From Apilactobacillus sp. (GTDB lineage Bacteria; Bacillota; Bacilli; Lactobacillales; Lactobacillaceae), in NCBI RefSeq assembly GCF_025290035.1, contig NZ_JAMBKT010000008.1:1-38182 (forward strand): 38,182 nt of DNA, in the 5' to 3' direction. How positions within the stretch are numbered: position 1 is the stretch's first letter; each line of letters starts with the position of its first letter. Position numbers and translations under genes: made by a program. Under the pieces are notes generated by a model. The model did no database searches, had not been told where the DNA came from, and saw only the letters and a program-made list of their open reading frames with translations. Shown here piece after piece: positions 1 to 8,055 of this stretch.

Positions 1-36
1 GTACTAAACCTCATTGATTCAACATACTTCTAAAAC
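1..36 (-). CRISPR. First (leader-proximal) repeat of a type II-A CRISPR array
   Basis: A 36-base repeat unit read on the minus strand: it starts GTTTTAGAAG and ends GGTTTAGTAC, the usual start of a type II-A repeat. The same sequence recurs as the anti-repeat of the tracrRNA at 6291-6314 (23 of 24 bases identical), which proves both identity and orientation. Since csn2 lies directly upstream on the same strand, this is repeat number one; spacers and further repeats lie left of the window and cannot be read. Confidence 0.9.
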
Positions 37-63
37 CGATGTTTTATCATCAAATTCTAATAT
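37..63 (-). promoter_or_regulatory. Very short CRISPR leader between csn2 and repeat 1
   Basis: Only 27 bases separate the csn2 stop codon from the first repeat. The leader end that adaptation proteins would read is ...TAAAACATCG next to GTTTTAG. I see no convincing promoter in these 27 bases, so array transcription either reads through from the cas operon or starts inside the 3' end of csn2, where only weak boxes are visible on the minus strand. Confidence 0.55.
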
Positions 64-732
64 TCAGTATTGCCAATCAACAAAGTCTTTATCGATAAAG
101 TAATATCGACATATACCTGACCTATTTATAGACCCGTTTTCATATTCAATATCAAGAATAGATAATCCAACCTCTTTACACATATTATGTATTTCAGTTA
201 ATTGATCATCATCTAAGTAATTAGCTAAATTACAGACAACGATCATAGATTTATCATCAATCTCGATTTTTAACCTTATTAATAAATTAATTATATCATA
301 TGGATTATCACAAACAGAATCATCCAAGTGAATTTTTGCATTCTTTAATATATCTTTTATAGAAATTTCTAAATCTGTTGTTAGCGGAATGTCCAACATA
401 AATAATTTTGACTGAATCATCTTTTGAATTTCTACACTATGATGTTGTAAATCATTAATTTCATCATTCATTAGTCCGCTAATAATCTTATTTATAAGTG
501 ATGTAATGCTTTTTGAAGATAATCCCTCAAAATTAATTAAATCACCATAAAAATCAATATATTTACTCTTTAATAGACTTTCAAAATTGTCATTAAATAT
601 TTTAATCAGTTCATTTCTGCCTCTAAATCCATTTAATAGTTCAAGATACACTTGATGATTAGCGGTACCAATTATCATCATTCCATTATTTAAATCGTTG
701 ATTGAATCATGATTCTCGTATGAAATATTCAT
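64..732 (-). CDS. csn2: Csn2, type II-A adaptation protein
   Basis: A 222-residue protein, the normal length for short Csn2. In the family, four subunits form a ring that slides on double-stranded DNA ends and works with Cas1-Cas2 and Cas9 in spacer acquisition. Sequence similarity within Csn2 is low and I see no clean motif, so the call rests mainly on position: last gene of a cas9-cas1-cas2 operon, directly before the array. Its ATG overlaps the cas2 stop (ATGA), so translation is probably coupled. The presence of Csn2 sets the subtype to II-A. Confidence 0.88.
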   Translation of the reverse strand: MNISYENHDSINDLNNGMMIIGTANHQVYLELLNGFRGRNELIKIFNDNFESLLKSKYIDFYGDLINFEGLSSKSITSLINKIISGLMNDEINDLQHHSVEIQKMIQSKLFMLDIPLTTDLEISIKDILKNAKIHLDDSVCDNPYDIINLLIRLKIEIDDKSMIVVCNLANYLDDDQLTEIHNMCKEVGLSILDIEYENGSINRSGICRYYFIDKDFVDWQY

Positions 733-1049
733 AATATAATCGTCCTATCTGAAGTGTTCCGTACATCATCTACCTTTTTTCCAGCAATAAAATGCATATC
801 GCTATATTGCTTTTCTGTCATCATAAAACTCTGGATTAATCCTTTTTTTGGTGCTATTGCTGATAGTTTTTGTTCTAAAAATTCAGCAGATTGCTTAGTT
901 ACACATACTCTACAGTATACAGAATACTGAATCATCAAAAAGCCCTCGTTAATTAAGTTCTTTCGAAACTTTCGATAGTTGCGGCGATCTTCAGCTGTAT
1001 CGGTAGGTAAATCAAACATTATCATTAAGCGCATTATTCGGTACCTCAT
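729..1049 (-). CDS. cas2: Cas2, adaptation complex subunit
   Basis: A 106-residue Cas2 with a ferredoxin-like fold; in the family a Cas2 dimer bridges two Cas1 dimers to form the spacer integrase. The N-terminus (MRYRIMRLMIMFDLPTDT) lines up with Streptococcus pyogenes Cas2 (MSYRYMRMILMFDMPTET), which supports the first ATG as start even though it overlaps the cas1 end by 38 bases. A GGAG site lies 7 bases before it; a second ATG at 1034 is the alternative. The conserved Asp after the first strand is at residue 13. Confidence 0.93.
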   Translation of the reverse strand: MRYRIMRLMIMFDLPTDTAEDRRNYRKFRKNLINEGFLMIQYSVYCRVCVTKQSAEFLEQKLSAIAPKKGLIQSFMMTEKQYSDMHFIAGKKVDDVRNTSDRTIIL

Positions 1050-1917
1050 TAATTATCTCCACCTTATAATCTTTAATAATTCCATCGTTCAAATAGTCTA
1101 AACAATCACTAACATACTTATTAATCGCGTTTTTTAATATCATCTTTTTATCGTTATACATAATTTCTAAATTTAATAACTGAACCAGGCCAAACTTTAC
1201 ATCTGGGGTTAAAGAATCGAACTTCTTAAAAGAAATCCAATAATCAACAATTGGCCTGAATGGTTCCATTAAATCTGAACTCAAATTAAAGGAATTTTCT
1301 AAACTATGATGATGAATACCAAAATAAGTTAAATTACCTTTACTAGTAATTTCTCGATTAAAATTAGATAGTAGAATTGAGTAGCCATAATTTAAAGCAG
1401 CGTTAACAGCTAGGTCCTTTTTGCGACTAAACTTATCGTCGAATAAAAGCTTAAAATATTTTCTAGCAGCGACTGCTTCCCTGTTACTTGTATCTCCAAT
1501 TTCAATTTCTTCCAACTCTTTATTTAGTTCTTCATGCCCATCAATATGCTTATACTTTAAAACTGTGATCTGATTTATGATTTTTCGGGTAACTATTTTC
1601 GTCCATAATATTTCTTTTCTACCATCATCCCATCTAGTCTGTTTATCAATAATATCTATGTCACGATTATTAGGATAATTATTAAATATCTCGCTTGTCG
1701 GGTTCCCATACTCATCAGTAAAAATTATTTTCGCGTTCACTTTATTTAAATGATTAATTAAATCGCATGTTATAACCGCTTGCGTTGTTCCAACTAATAG
1801 TAAATAGATGTCATTGATTGGAATCTGATGAAGGCCTTCAAAATTTTGCACTATCATACAATTGCTAGAATAAGAAAGTTTAGAATGCTGTGAAATGATT
1901 ACGCTACGCCATCCCAT
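1012..1917 (-). CDS. cas1: Cas1, spacer integrase
   Basis: A 301-residue type II Cas1, the metal-dependent integrase that inserts protospacers at the leader-repeat junction. The three expected metal ligands are visible: Glu147 in NREAVAARKYF, a His in the HHH run at 202-204 (FGIHHHS) and Glu218 in DLMEPFRP. The start MGWRSVIISQHSKLSY resembles that of streptococcal Cas1. A strong AAGGAGG site precedes the ATG. A U-tailed hairpin lies between cas9 and this gene, so it may be expressed at a lower level than cas9. Confidence 0.95.
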   Translation of the reverse strand: MGWRSVIISQHSKLSYSSNCMIVQNFEGLHQIPINDIYLLLVGTTQAVITCDLINHLNKVNAKIIFTDEYGNPTSEIFNNYPNNRDIDIIDKQTRWDDGRKEILWTKIVTRKIINQITVLKYKHIDGHEELNKELEEIEIGDTSNREAVAARKYFKLLFDDKFSRKKDLAVNAALNYGYSILLSNFNREITSKGNLTYFGIHHHSLENSFNLSSDLMEPFRPIVDYWISFKKFDSLTPDVKFGLVQLLNLEIMYNDKKMILKNAINKYVSDCLDYLNDGIIKDYKVEIINEVPNNALNDNV

Positions 1918-1933
1918 AGAGAATCCTCCTTAC

Positions 1934-1960
1934 AAAAAAAGACGATATAAATCGTCTTTT
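1934..1960 (-). terminator. Intra-operon terminator or attenuator between cas9 and cas1
   Basis: On the minus strand AAAGACGAT pairs with ATCGTCTTT around a TTAT loop and runs into a T-tract: a complete intrinsic terminator in the 48-base gap between cas9 and cas1, just before the cas1 ribosome site. It would end most transcripts after cas9, so cas1-cas2-csn2 would depend on read-through. Confidence 0.75.
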
Positions 1961-1965
1961 GTATT

Positions 1966-4900
1966 TTATAAATCTTTTAATCTTAGTTTTCTTTCAAATA
2001 AACCAGATGGAGATTGATACAATATTTGACTGTTTTCTGACATGGTTATTCCACTAGGAGATTGTAATTGTCCTAAAGGTGTACTTAATCCTAATTCTTT
2101 TATTCTGATAATAGATGGGCCTGCATGCAGTCCATCAAGAACCTTTAACAGAACTTCCAATTTACCAGTATCGTCTTTATTAGAAAAGTTAGGCAATTTA
2201 ACAAACTTATCAATTCCATTATTTAATTTCTCTCTAAACTTATTTGTATCATAAAGATCAAAGTATAGATTTACTGAATTTAGAATGCCATTATATGCAT
2301 CAATTAACTTACTAGATATCTCTTCGTCAGATAAGTTAGATATCTTTCTTTTATCAGACAAAATCTCTATCAAGCTATCATCAATAATTAATTGCTTAGC
2401 ATTATATTTATATGTTGAACTTCCCAAAGTATATTTTTCATTACCATCAACAATTAATTGACCGTACATAACATTATCCACAATAACTCTGAAATCAGAA
2501 ACATTCCCGCCTAATTTCGCACTTACTACATCATGTAATTTTTCTTCGTATTTTCCGTTATGTTTGGCATTTTTAAGGTTTTGAACTTCTCGTAGAGGAA
2601 TCCCAACAACTTTATAAATTTCCTTACCTTTGTTATTGATTTTAACAATAACCATATGGTGATCTACGTTACCTGATTTGTATCCATAAATATTAGGATC
2701 TAAATCATTTTTTATTGATATTGGGGAACTAACGCTATTAGCTTTTTTAGCGGAATAAATCGTTTGATTAAACAATTGACCACTCTTTGTTGATACTTCT
2801 CTGACAATTAACATGTATTTATAATTGTATATTTTCTTAATAGTATCAATCGCATGCTTCCTATCAAGAATAACTTCACCAGATTTTTCATCATAAATAG
2901 TGTCAACAAAATCATCTGATGGATTAGTAATATCGTGTAAGAAGTTGAATGTTTTGATGTCTTTTAAATCATCCGCATCTGAAAATTTCTTGAAATCTCC
3001 ATAAACAAACATATTTCTTAATTTAGGGTATCTATTATATAGATATCCACCAACAAATGTAGTCAAATAAGCGTCAACTGCGTGGTGATAGTCATTTAAT
3101 TCACGAACCTTATATAGGTCAAAAGTTTCACGCATTAAAGAGTTCATCTTAGCTTTAACTTCGATGATTTTGGTGCCATTATCAGAAAATTCATCAGATA
3201 AGATATTGGCTAACAGCTTGATAACTTGACTAGTTTCTACTAACTGTCTTCTAACGAATCCATGCTTAGTATATTTACTCAATTGATTTACATCGGTAAA
3301 TCTCAAGTTTTGTAATTTCTTCTTGCTGATTAAACCTAATTTATTTAAATGGTTCCACAATTCTTCTGTCTTACCATTGATGTTTAATCCGTTTAAAGGA
3401 GTATGGTTACCCTTCTTTTGATTATTGGTGTAATGTGTTAATACCCTATTGTCAAAAGAATCATCTTTATAAAAAGATTGTGGGACAATATGGTCAATTT
3501 GATAACTATTTAAATCATCAATATTAATGGATGTACCGTCATATAAATCTTTTCCCATTTGCATAAAGTATAGATAGAACTTGTCTTGATCCATACTTCC
3601 CTTATGGTCTTTGAATTGTTCCTTTAAATCATCAGATACTTCTTTACCTAATTCTTTATATTGTCTAGAAATACTATTGCTACGGCTTCTGGTAATAGTT
3701 CCATTATCTTCAGGGCTTCTAGTAAATTCAATAGCAATACTTGAAGGCGCTTTTCCTCCCATCGCATTTTGAATGTCCTTAACGATCTTGTATACCTGTC
3801 TAATAGCTTTTTTATTTTGTGGTGAAGTGTATGCTTCATCTAATACACTTTCAATATCTGTATTCTTAATAAAATCACTATTATTTTCTTGGATTTGAGA
3901 CTTAATTTCTGGTTTGGAAACGGCTTCCATAAATGTTGTTGATTCATTCCAAAGAGAATCAATAATTCTTTGTCCGTCATCATCTAATAATCCAGTAAGT
4001 AATTTAGCAGATAGTCTACCCCATCCTGCATATCTTTTGGCTACAACTTGCTTCACTTCATCAGGAGTAATCCAACTAATATCTTTTTCTAACTTTTCTT
4101 TTAAAATGGAACGATCTTCAAACACAGTTGACCATTCAACAATTTTTTCGAAGTCATCAAAATAGTTAGCATCATCAATTTTATCGCCGAAAATCTTCTT
4201 AAAGTCAATATAAGTGCCTAATGCATTATTGAACTTTTCACCATCGGATAGTCCGGTAACTTCAATACCTTCTAGGTGCTTATGATTACTTATTAAATAG
4301 TTCTTTAGACGCTTTAATGTAACTGACTTAGTCTTCTTAAATAATTCATTGTATGCGCCTTGCTTTTCAGGCAATGTTAATCGTTTGTTATTAACCTTAA
4401 TAACATTTAATTCATTTAGCACTTTAAATTGTTGATATAACAAACTATTATCCGGTAGAACATCTTCATTCAATAAGTACGTGTCTTTAACGGTTAATCT
4501 CTTAATGAATCTAGATGCGGTAGCTTCTTTATCAACCATATCTTCAAAGTTCCATGGCGTAATTTCACCATCGTTCTTTCTCTTCATCCATGCAAAGCGC
4601 TTACCTGATGATTTTTCTTGTTCTTCAGGGGTAATCAAAGGTCCAACATAATATGGGACTCTAAATGATACTAATTCACTAATCTTATATTTAGCAATAT
4701 GACGTCGTTTGTCATTTGGATTTAACTTACCTAAGAATGGATAGAATTTAGATTGATTTTCAATAATTTTATCTAATTCCATTTGATGAACTTGATGAGG
4801 AATATTTCCGTTTTGACTGCTTCTTTGTTTTAATAGATAATCTTTATTTTCAATATCATTACTAATTTGTTTAACAATATCGTAATACTCAAATGATTCA

Positions 4901-6177
4901 TCATCTACATATTTATCTACCACAACTGATTTAATAATATCGCATAAGTCTTGGTTGGAAATATGTCCGGTAGAATAAGTCAAAACATCTTCGATGCTCT
5001 TTCTCAAGTCATTTTTAATTGGCAAATCCTTTAATGACTTTATTGCTTCTTTAGTATATTTTTGGCCATCAACATTACCAACATATGCGGTATAAGCATA
5101 TTCGACGGTTTTCTTTTCATCTAACGGTAAAACATCGATAACTTTCTTTAAATCTTTTAACTGATCATGATGACGATTATACTTAGCAATCATAGATTCT
5201 GATAATCCCATACCATTAGGGATAATTTGATTCAATCTAACTCTGGAATAAATGACCTTTAAAGTATTTAAAATTTCAATTTGATTGTCTTCTAAAACTC
5301 CAGCTAATTCGTCCATCTTGTCATCACTAGACTCATCAGCAAAGCTAAACTTGTAATCTGTTCCATCATTTGGGTCATAATTTGCAACCTTATATGCGTT
5401 AAATTTGTACCCAAGAATAACACTAATAATTTCTTTGGCAATATCTTTTCTAAACTTATTAATGTCCTTTTGAAGTGATTTATCTTCAGTATCATTGTCT
5501 AATACATATAATATGTCTTTTAATTTATCTTTTTTATCAGCATTTCTTAAATGATTGTCCAATAAAATACTTTCAATATCAGAGATGTTACTTTCATTTA
5601 AATAAAAATTAACATCAAGATTTTCATACATATCATTAATGACAGGAAATAATTCTTCCAATTTTAAATTGGATGCTTCAAAAGAAGATACAGGTGTACT
5701 ATCTAAAAAGTTTCCACGATATTTAACAATATGTCTCAATGCCAAATATACTTCTCTAATATCAGCTTGTTCTGTTTGGTTAATCAATCGATTTCTTAGA
5801 TGATAGATAGTTTGGTTTCCATCATGGTAGTATTCACTATCAGTTCTGTCTGGAAATAGTAATGAACCAAAGTATTGTTTTCCTTCATCCTTTGGTGAAA
5901 TTGATGATTGTTTTAAACGATTAAAAAACTCTGGGTCTTTATGTATGATTTCGTCACGAAAAATATCATCTAGTAACTTAAGTCTCCACTTTCGACGGTT
6001 ATATCTTCTACGTGCTGTTCTGAAACTTCTTCTTTCTGCTGCGGTTTGTCCCTCTGCGAACAATCTCGCACCAATAACATTTTTACCTTTTACTCTGATT
6101 AGATTATTTTCATCATCTCTGGCTGCGAATCCAACAGATGATGTCCCAATATCTAATCCAATATGATAATTTTTCAT
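1966..6177 (-). CDS. cas9: Cas9, type II-A RNA-guided DNA endonuclease
   Basis: A full-length 1403-residue Cas9, close in size to SpCas9 (1368). With crRNA and tracrRNA it cuts double-stranded DNA. Visible parts in order: RuvC-I with Asp9 (HIGLDIGTSSVGFA); an arginine-rich bridge helix at about residues 47-80; a long helical recognition lobe; RuvC-II with Glu817 (SIAIEFTRS); HNH with His896 (IDHIVPQSF), followed by DNRVL and NQKKG; RuvC-III with His1032 and Asp1035 (YHHAVDAYL); and a C-terminal PAM-interacting region. All nuclease residues are present, so it should be active. GGGGGAGAG precedes the ATG. The PAM cannot be read from sequence. Confidence 0.97.
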   Translation of the reverse strand: MKNYHIGLDIGTSSVGFAARDDENNLIRVKGKNVIGARLFAEGQTAAERRSFRTARRRYNRRKWRLKLLDDIFRDEIIHKDPEFFNRLKQSSISPKDEGKQYFGSLLFPDRTDSEYYHDGNQTIYHLRNRLINQTEQADIREVYLALRHIVKYRGNFLDSTPVSSFEASNLKLEELFPVINDMYENLDVNFYLNESNISDIESILLDNHLRNADKKDKLKDILYVLDNDTEDKSLQKDINKFRKDIAKEIISVILGYKFNAYKVANYDPNDGTDYKFSFADESSDDKMDELAGVLEDNQIEILNTLKVIYSRVRLNQIIPNGMGLSESMIAKYNRHHDQLKDLKKVIDVLPLDEKKTVEYAYTAYVGNVDGQKYTKEAIKSLKDLPIKNDLRKSIEDVLTYSTGHISNQDLCDIIKSVVVDKYVDDESFEYYDIVKQISNDIENKDYLLKQRSSQNGNIPHQVHQMELDKIIENQSKFYPFLGKLNPNDKRRHIAKYKISELVSFRVPYYVGPLITPEEQEKSSGKRFAWMKRKNDGEITPWNFEDMVDKEATASRFIKRLTVKDTYLLNEDVLPDNSLLYQQFKVLNELNVIKVNNKRLTLPEKQGAYNELFKKTKSVTLKRLKNYLISNHKHLEGIEVTGLSDGEKFNNALGTYIDFKKIFGDKIDDANYFDDFEKIVEWSTVFEDRSILKEKLEKDISWITPDEVKQVVAKRYAGWGRLSAKLLTGLLDDDGQRIIDSLWNESTTFMEAVSKPEIKSQIQENNSDFIKNTDIESVLDEAYTSPQNKKAIRQVYKIVKDIQNAMGGKAPSSIAIEFTRSPEDNGTITRSRSNSISRQYKELGKEVSDDLKEQFKDHKGSMDQDKFYLYFMQMGKDLYDGTSINIDDLNSYQIDHIVPQSFYKDDSFDNRVLTHYTNNQKKGNHTPLNGLNINGKTEELWNHLNKLGLISKKKLQNLRFTDVNQLSKYTKHGFVRRQLVETSQVIKLLANILSDEFSDNGTKIIEVKAKMNSLMRETFDLYKVRELNDYHHAVDAYLTTFVGGYLYNRYPKLRNMFVYGDFKKFSDADDLKDIKTFNFLHDITNPSDDFVDTIYDEKSGEVILDRKHAIDTIKKIYNYKYMLIVREVSTKSGQLFNQTIYSAKKANSVSSPISIKNDLDPNIYGYKSGNVDHHMVIVKINNKGKEIYKVVGIPLREVQNLKNAKHNGKYEEKLHDVVSAKLGGNVSDFRVIVDNVMYGQLIVDGNEKYTLGSSTYKYNAKQLIIDDSLIEILSDKRKISNLSDEEISSKLIDAYNGILNSVNLYFDLYDTNKFREKLNNGIDKFVKLPNFSNKDDTGKLEVLLKVLDGLHAGPSIIRIKELGLSTPLGQLQSPSGITMSENSQILYQSPSGLFERKLRLKDL

Positions 6178-6210
6178 TAACTACTCTCCCCCTATTTATA
6201 CGTTGAGTAT

Positions 6211-6263
6211 ATTATACTTTTTTTACAACAACCCTTGCAAGATAAAAATTATTATTATATAAT
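6211..6263. promoter_or_regulatory. Divergent cas9 / tracrRNA promoters sharing one -35 box
   Basis: TTGCAA at 6235-6240 is its own reverse complement. On the plus strand it lies 17 bases before TATAAT (6258-6263), giving a good promoter for the tracrRNA. On the minus strand it lies 18 bases before TATAAT (plus-strand ATTATA at 6211-6216), giving the cas9 promoter. No other -35 candidate with proper spacing is seen on either strand, so one hexamer seems to serve both directions. Confidence 0.7.
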
Positions 6264-6270
6264 TAATTTC

Positions 6271-6403
6271 GTTGGGTAGCTCCCAACTATTAAACCTTAT
6301 TGATTCAACATACTAAGTTAAAATCAAACATTAAGTTTAATTTTTTGACTCCGCTATCGGAGCATACATAGAAAAAGGACATCCATTTTGGATGTCCTTT
6401 TTC
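6271..6403 (+). ncRNA. tracrRNA
   Basis: A trans-activating crRNA of about 130 bases, transcribed away from cas9. In order: a 5' hairpin GTTGGG/CCCAAC (6271-6287); the anti-repeat 6291-6314, matching the repeat complement at 23 of 24 positions (the mismatch gives a G-U pair); the bulge-forming AAG and TTAAAAT that pairs with GTTTTA of the repeat; a nexus hairpin in which AAAAT/ATTTT and AAAC/GTTT pair around ATTAA (about 6319-6345); a CTCCG/CGGAG hairpin near 6349-6362; and an 8-bp terminator hairpin. The order matches SpCas9-type tracrRNA. The start is inferred from the promoter. Confidence 0.93.
6372..6403 (+). terminator. tracrRNA terminator
   Basis: GGACATCC and GGATGTCC form a perfect stem around ATTTT, flanked by AAAAA and TTTTT, giving a strong intrinsic terminator that forms the 3' end of the tracrRNA. 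Confidence 0.92.
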
Positions 6404-6482
6404 ATTTCTATTTATAATTACGTAATAAGTAATCAATTACTGCACAATTAATCAAAATAAAATATCATAATTTTTCTTCGAA

Positions 6483-6674
6483 TTATTTTTTATATTTAAA
6501 ATAATAGAATAAAATTACTATAGTCCATCCTATTGATGATAAAATCATCCAAAATAAAAATCCGAAAAAGAAATTATCTAAAGATGTTACGTCACCGGTT
6601 AATACAACGCTAATTAAGGATGTAACAATAGAAAAAGATATAATCGTGATTAAATAGTATAAAAATCTCCTCAT
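6483..6674 (-). CDS. Small two-helix membrane protein downstream of the methyltransferase
   Basis: A protein of about 63 residues with two hydrophobic stretches (starting FLYYLITIISFSIV, and FFFGFLFWMILSSIGW) separated by a short polar loop, and a basic end (KYKK). I do not recognise the family. The ATG at 6674 starts just after the methyltransferase stop; an in-frame TTG at 6695 overlaps the methyltransferase end and is the alternative. The ribosome site is weak in both cases, which suggests translational coupling. Its tight linkage to the restriction locus makes a defence-related or immunity role conceivable, but nothing in the sequence shows it. Confidence 0.55.
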   Translation of the reverse strand: MRRFLYYLITIISFSIVTSLISVVLTGDVTSLDNFFFGFLFWMILSSIGWTIVILFYYFKYKK

Positions 6675-6678
6675 AATA

Positions 6679-7965
6679 TTATCTATACTCTTCAACTATA
6701 TTCTTAATACCCTTACCGATACCTTCAATAATACTTGTTACCAAGGCATTTCCCATAAAGAACATTCTCATTCGATCAGAAACTTCAGTAACTTCTCCAT
6801 CAACTAACTTATATTTTGTCCAGTTATCTGGGAAATCTTGCAATCTTTCTGCCTCGATTGGCGTCAAAATTCTATATCTATCATTAATCTTTAACCAATG
6901 AGTAGATCTGTTTACACTTCCTTCAGAAGTAAGCATTGTTCTTCCTGGAAGAGATAAGTCTTCATAAGGTGACATTCCACCTTCACTATAAGTGTAAGTA
7001 TGTCCATCCGCACTGGTTCTATCAATTCTTTTAGGACCACGTAGGTAGGCAAACTTATCAATCTTAGCTTGATCATCAACATAATATTTTTCATCAACGT
7101 CTTCTTCAGGCAAGATAATGTCTCTCAATGGAATTGGATTCTTTCCTGAATTAGGGACAGAATCTACTGTATAGTATCTGCCATGTCTCATAATTCCGGT
7201 ATTAAATACCTTTCCTGTAAAGTTATCCGAAGCTTCAACAATATCATCAGGTAGTTCATAATAAGCTCTTCTACCCTTATATAATTCTTCCTTGATAGGA
7301 AATTCTTTAGCAAATAGACCTTCTTTGAAGATGTATTCATCATAAGCATCATCAGCCATTAAAATGCTATCTTGTTCATACTTTTCATCTAAATGCTTAG
7401 CATATGGTAAGTCATCCCTAAACACAAAGAAATAAACGCGTCGACGACGTTGTGCTCGACCGTATTCTGCAGCATTAATAACACGCCATTCTACTGAATA
7501 TCCTAAGCTATTAAGTGCAGTTAACATAATTGAGAAGTCACGACCACGCTGACTGGCAGGCGCCTTTAGTAGTCTATCGACATTTTCAAAAATCATGTAC
7601 TTAGGATGGATGTTTTCTGCGGCACGAATAATTTGCCAGAATAAGACACCCTTTTTACCTTGAATACCCATTTCATTTTTCTTTGATCTCGCAACGGAAT
7701 AATCTTGGCATGGAAAACCACCAACAATTATATCAGCATCCATTGATTTGAATTTTTCATCGGAAATTTCTGCAACATCAATTCCGATGTTATCGGAATC
7801 TGGGAAGCGATAGTTATAAACATCAAAAGCATCTTGGCTTTTTCTACCAGGTTCAAATTGGTTAGCCCATTTTGTTTGGAATAGTTCCTTATCTGCATTA
7901 TCTAATCCAATGCGGAATCCACCAACACCGGCGAATAATTCCAAAACATTTAATTTTTCTGCCAT
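6679..7965 (-). CDS. DNA (cytosine-5)-methyltransferase of a Sau3AI-like system (GATC predicted)
   Basis: A 428-residue C5-cytosine methyltransferase, close in length to M.Sau3AI (412). Motifs in order: SAM-binding FAGVGG (11-16), catalytic Cys86 in GGFPCQDYS, FENVD (126-130), QRRRR (172-176), then a target-recognition region, LTPIEAERLQDFP and the final GNALVTSIIEGIG. It transfers a methyl group to cytosine to protect host DNA from the neighbouring nuclease; GATC specificity is inferred from that partner. The start at 7965 is set by AAGGAGTG before the ATG; an upstream in-frame extension to 8118 would overlap the promoters and the nuclease gene and is rejected. The gene is divergent from the nuclease, with no controller protein gene. 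Confidence 0.93.
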   Translation of the reverse strand: MAEKLNVLELFAGVGGFRIGLDNADKELFQTKWANQFEPGRKSQDAFDVYNYRFPDSDNIGIDVAEISDEKFKSMDADIIVGGFPCQDYSVARSKKNEMGIQGKKGVLFWQIIRAAENIHPKYMIFENVDRLLKAPASQRGRDFSIMLTALNSLGYSVEWRVINAAEYGRAQRRRRVYFFVFRDDLPYAKHLDEKYEQDSILMADDAYDEYIFKEGLFAKEFPIKEELYKGRRAYYELPDDIVEASDNFTGKVFNTGIMRHGRYYTVDSVPNSGKNPIPLRDIILPEEDVDEKYYVDDQAKIDKFAYLRGPKRIDRTSADGHTYTYSEGGMSPYEDLSLPGRTMLTSEGSVNRSTHWLKINDRYRILTPIEAERLQDFPDNWTKYKLVDGEVTEVSDRMRMFFMGNALVTSIIEGIGKGIKNIVEEYR

Positions 7966-7980
7966 GATAATCACTCCTTT

Positions 7981-8028
7981 TTCAAATTTACTATCTTCTA
8001 TTATATAATAGATGTTGAAAAGGATCAA
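7981..8028. promoter_or_regulatory. Overlapping divergent promoters of the restriction-modification pair, with an embedded GATC
   Basis: Plus strand (nuclease): TTCAAA 7981-7986, 17 bases, TATAAT 8004-8009. Minus strand (methyltransferase): TTGATC (plus GATCAA 8023-8028), 17 bases, TATAAT (plus ATTATA 8000-8005). The two -10 boxes overlap within the 14-base palindrome CTATTATATAATAG (7998-8011), so the promoters should exclude one another. GATC, the predicted target of the system, is part of the methyltransferase -35 box (8023-8026). Confidence 0.65.
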
Positions 8029-8055
8029 CACATATTGTCTATTAGTGAGGTAACT

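Noticed and set aside
6291-6314. A second CRISPR repeat (near-identical to the array repeat) beside cas9
   Set aside because: It is single, on the opposite transcriptional orientation, followed by a nexus and a terminator: it is the tracrRNA anti-repeat, not part of an array.
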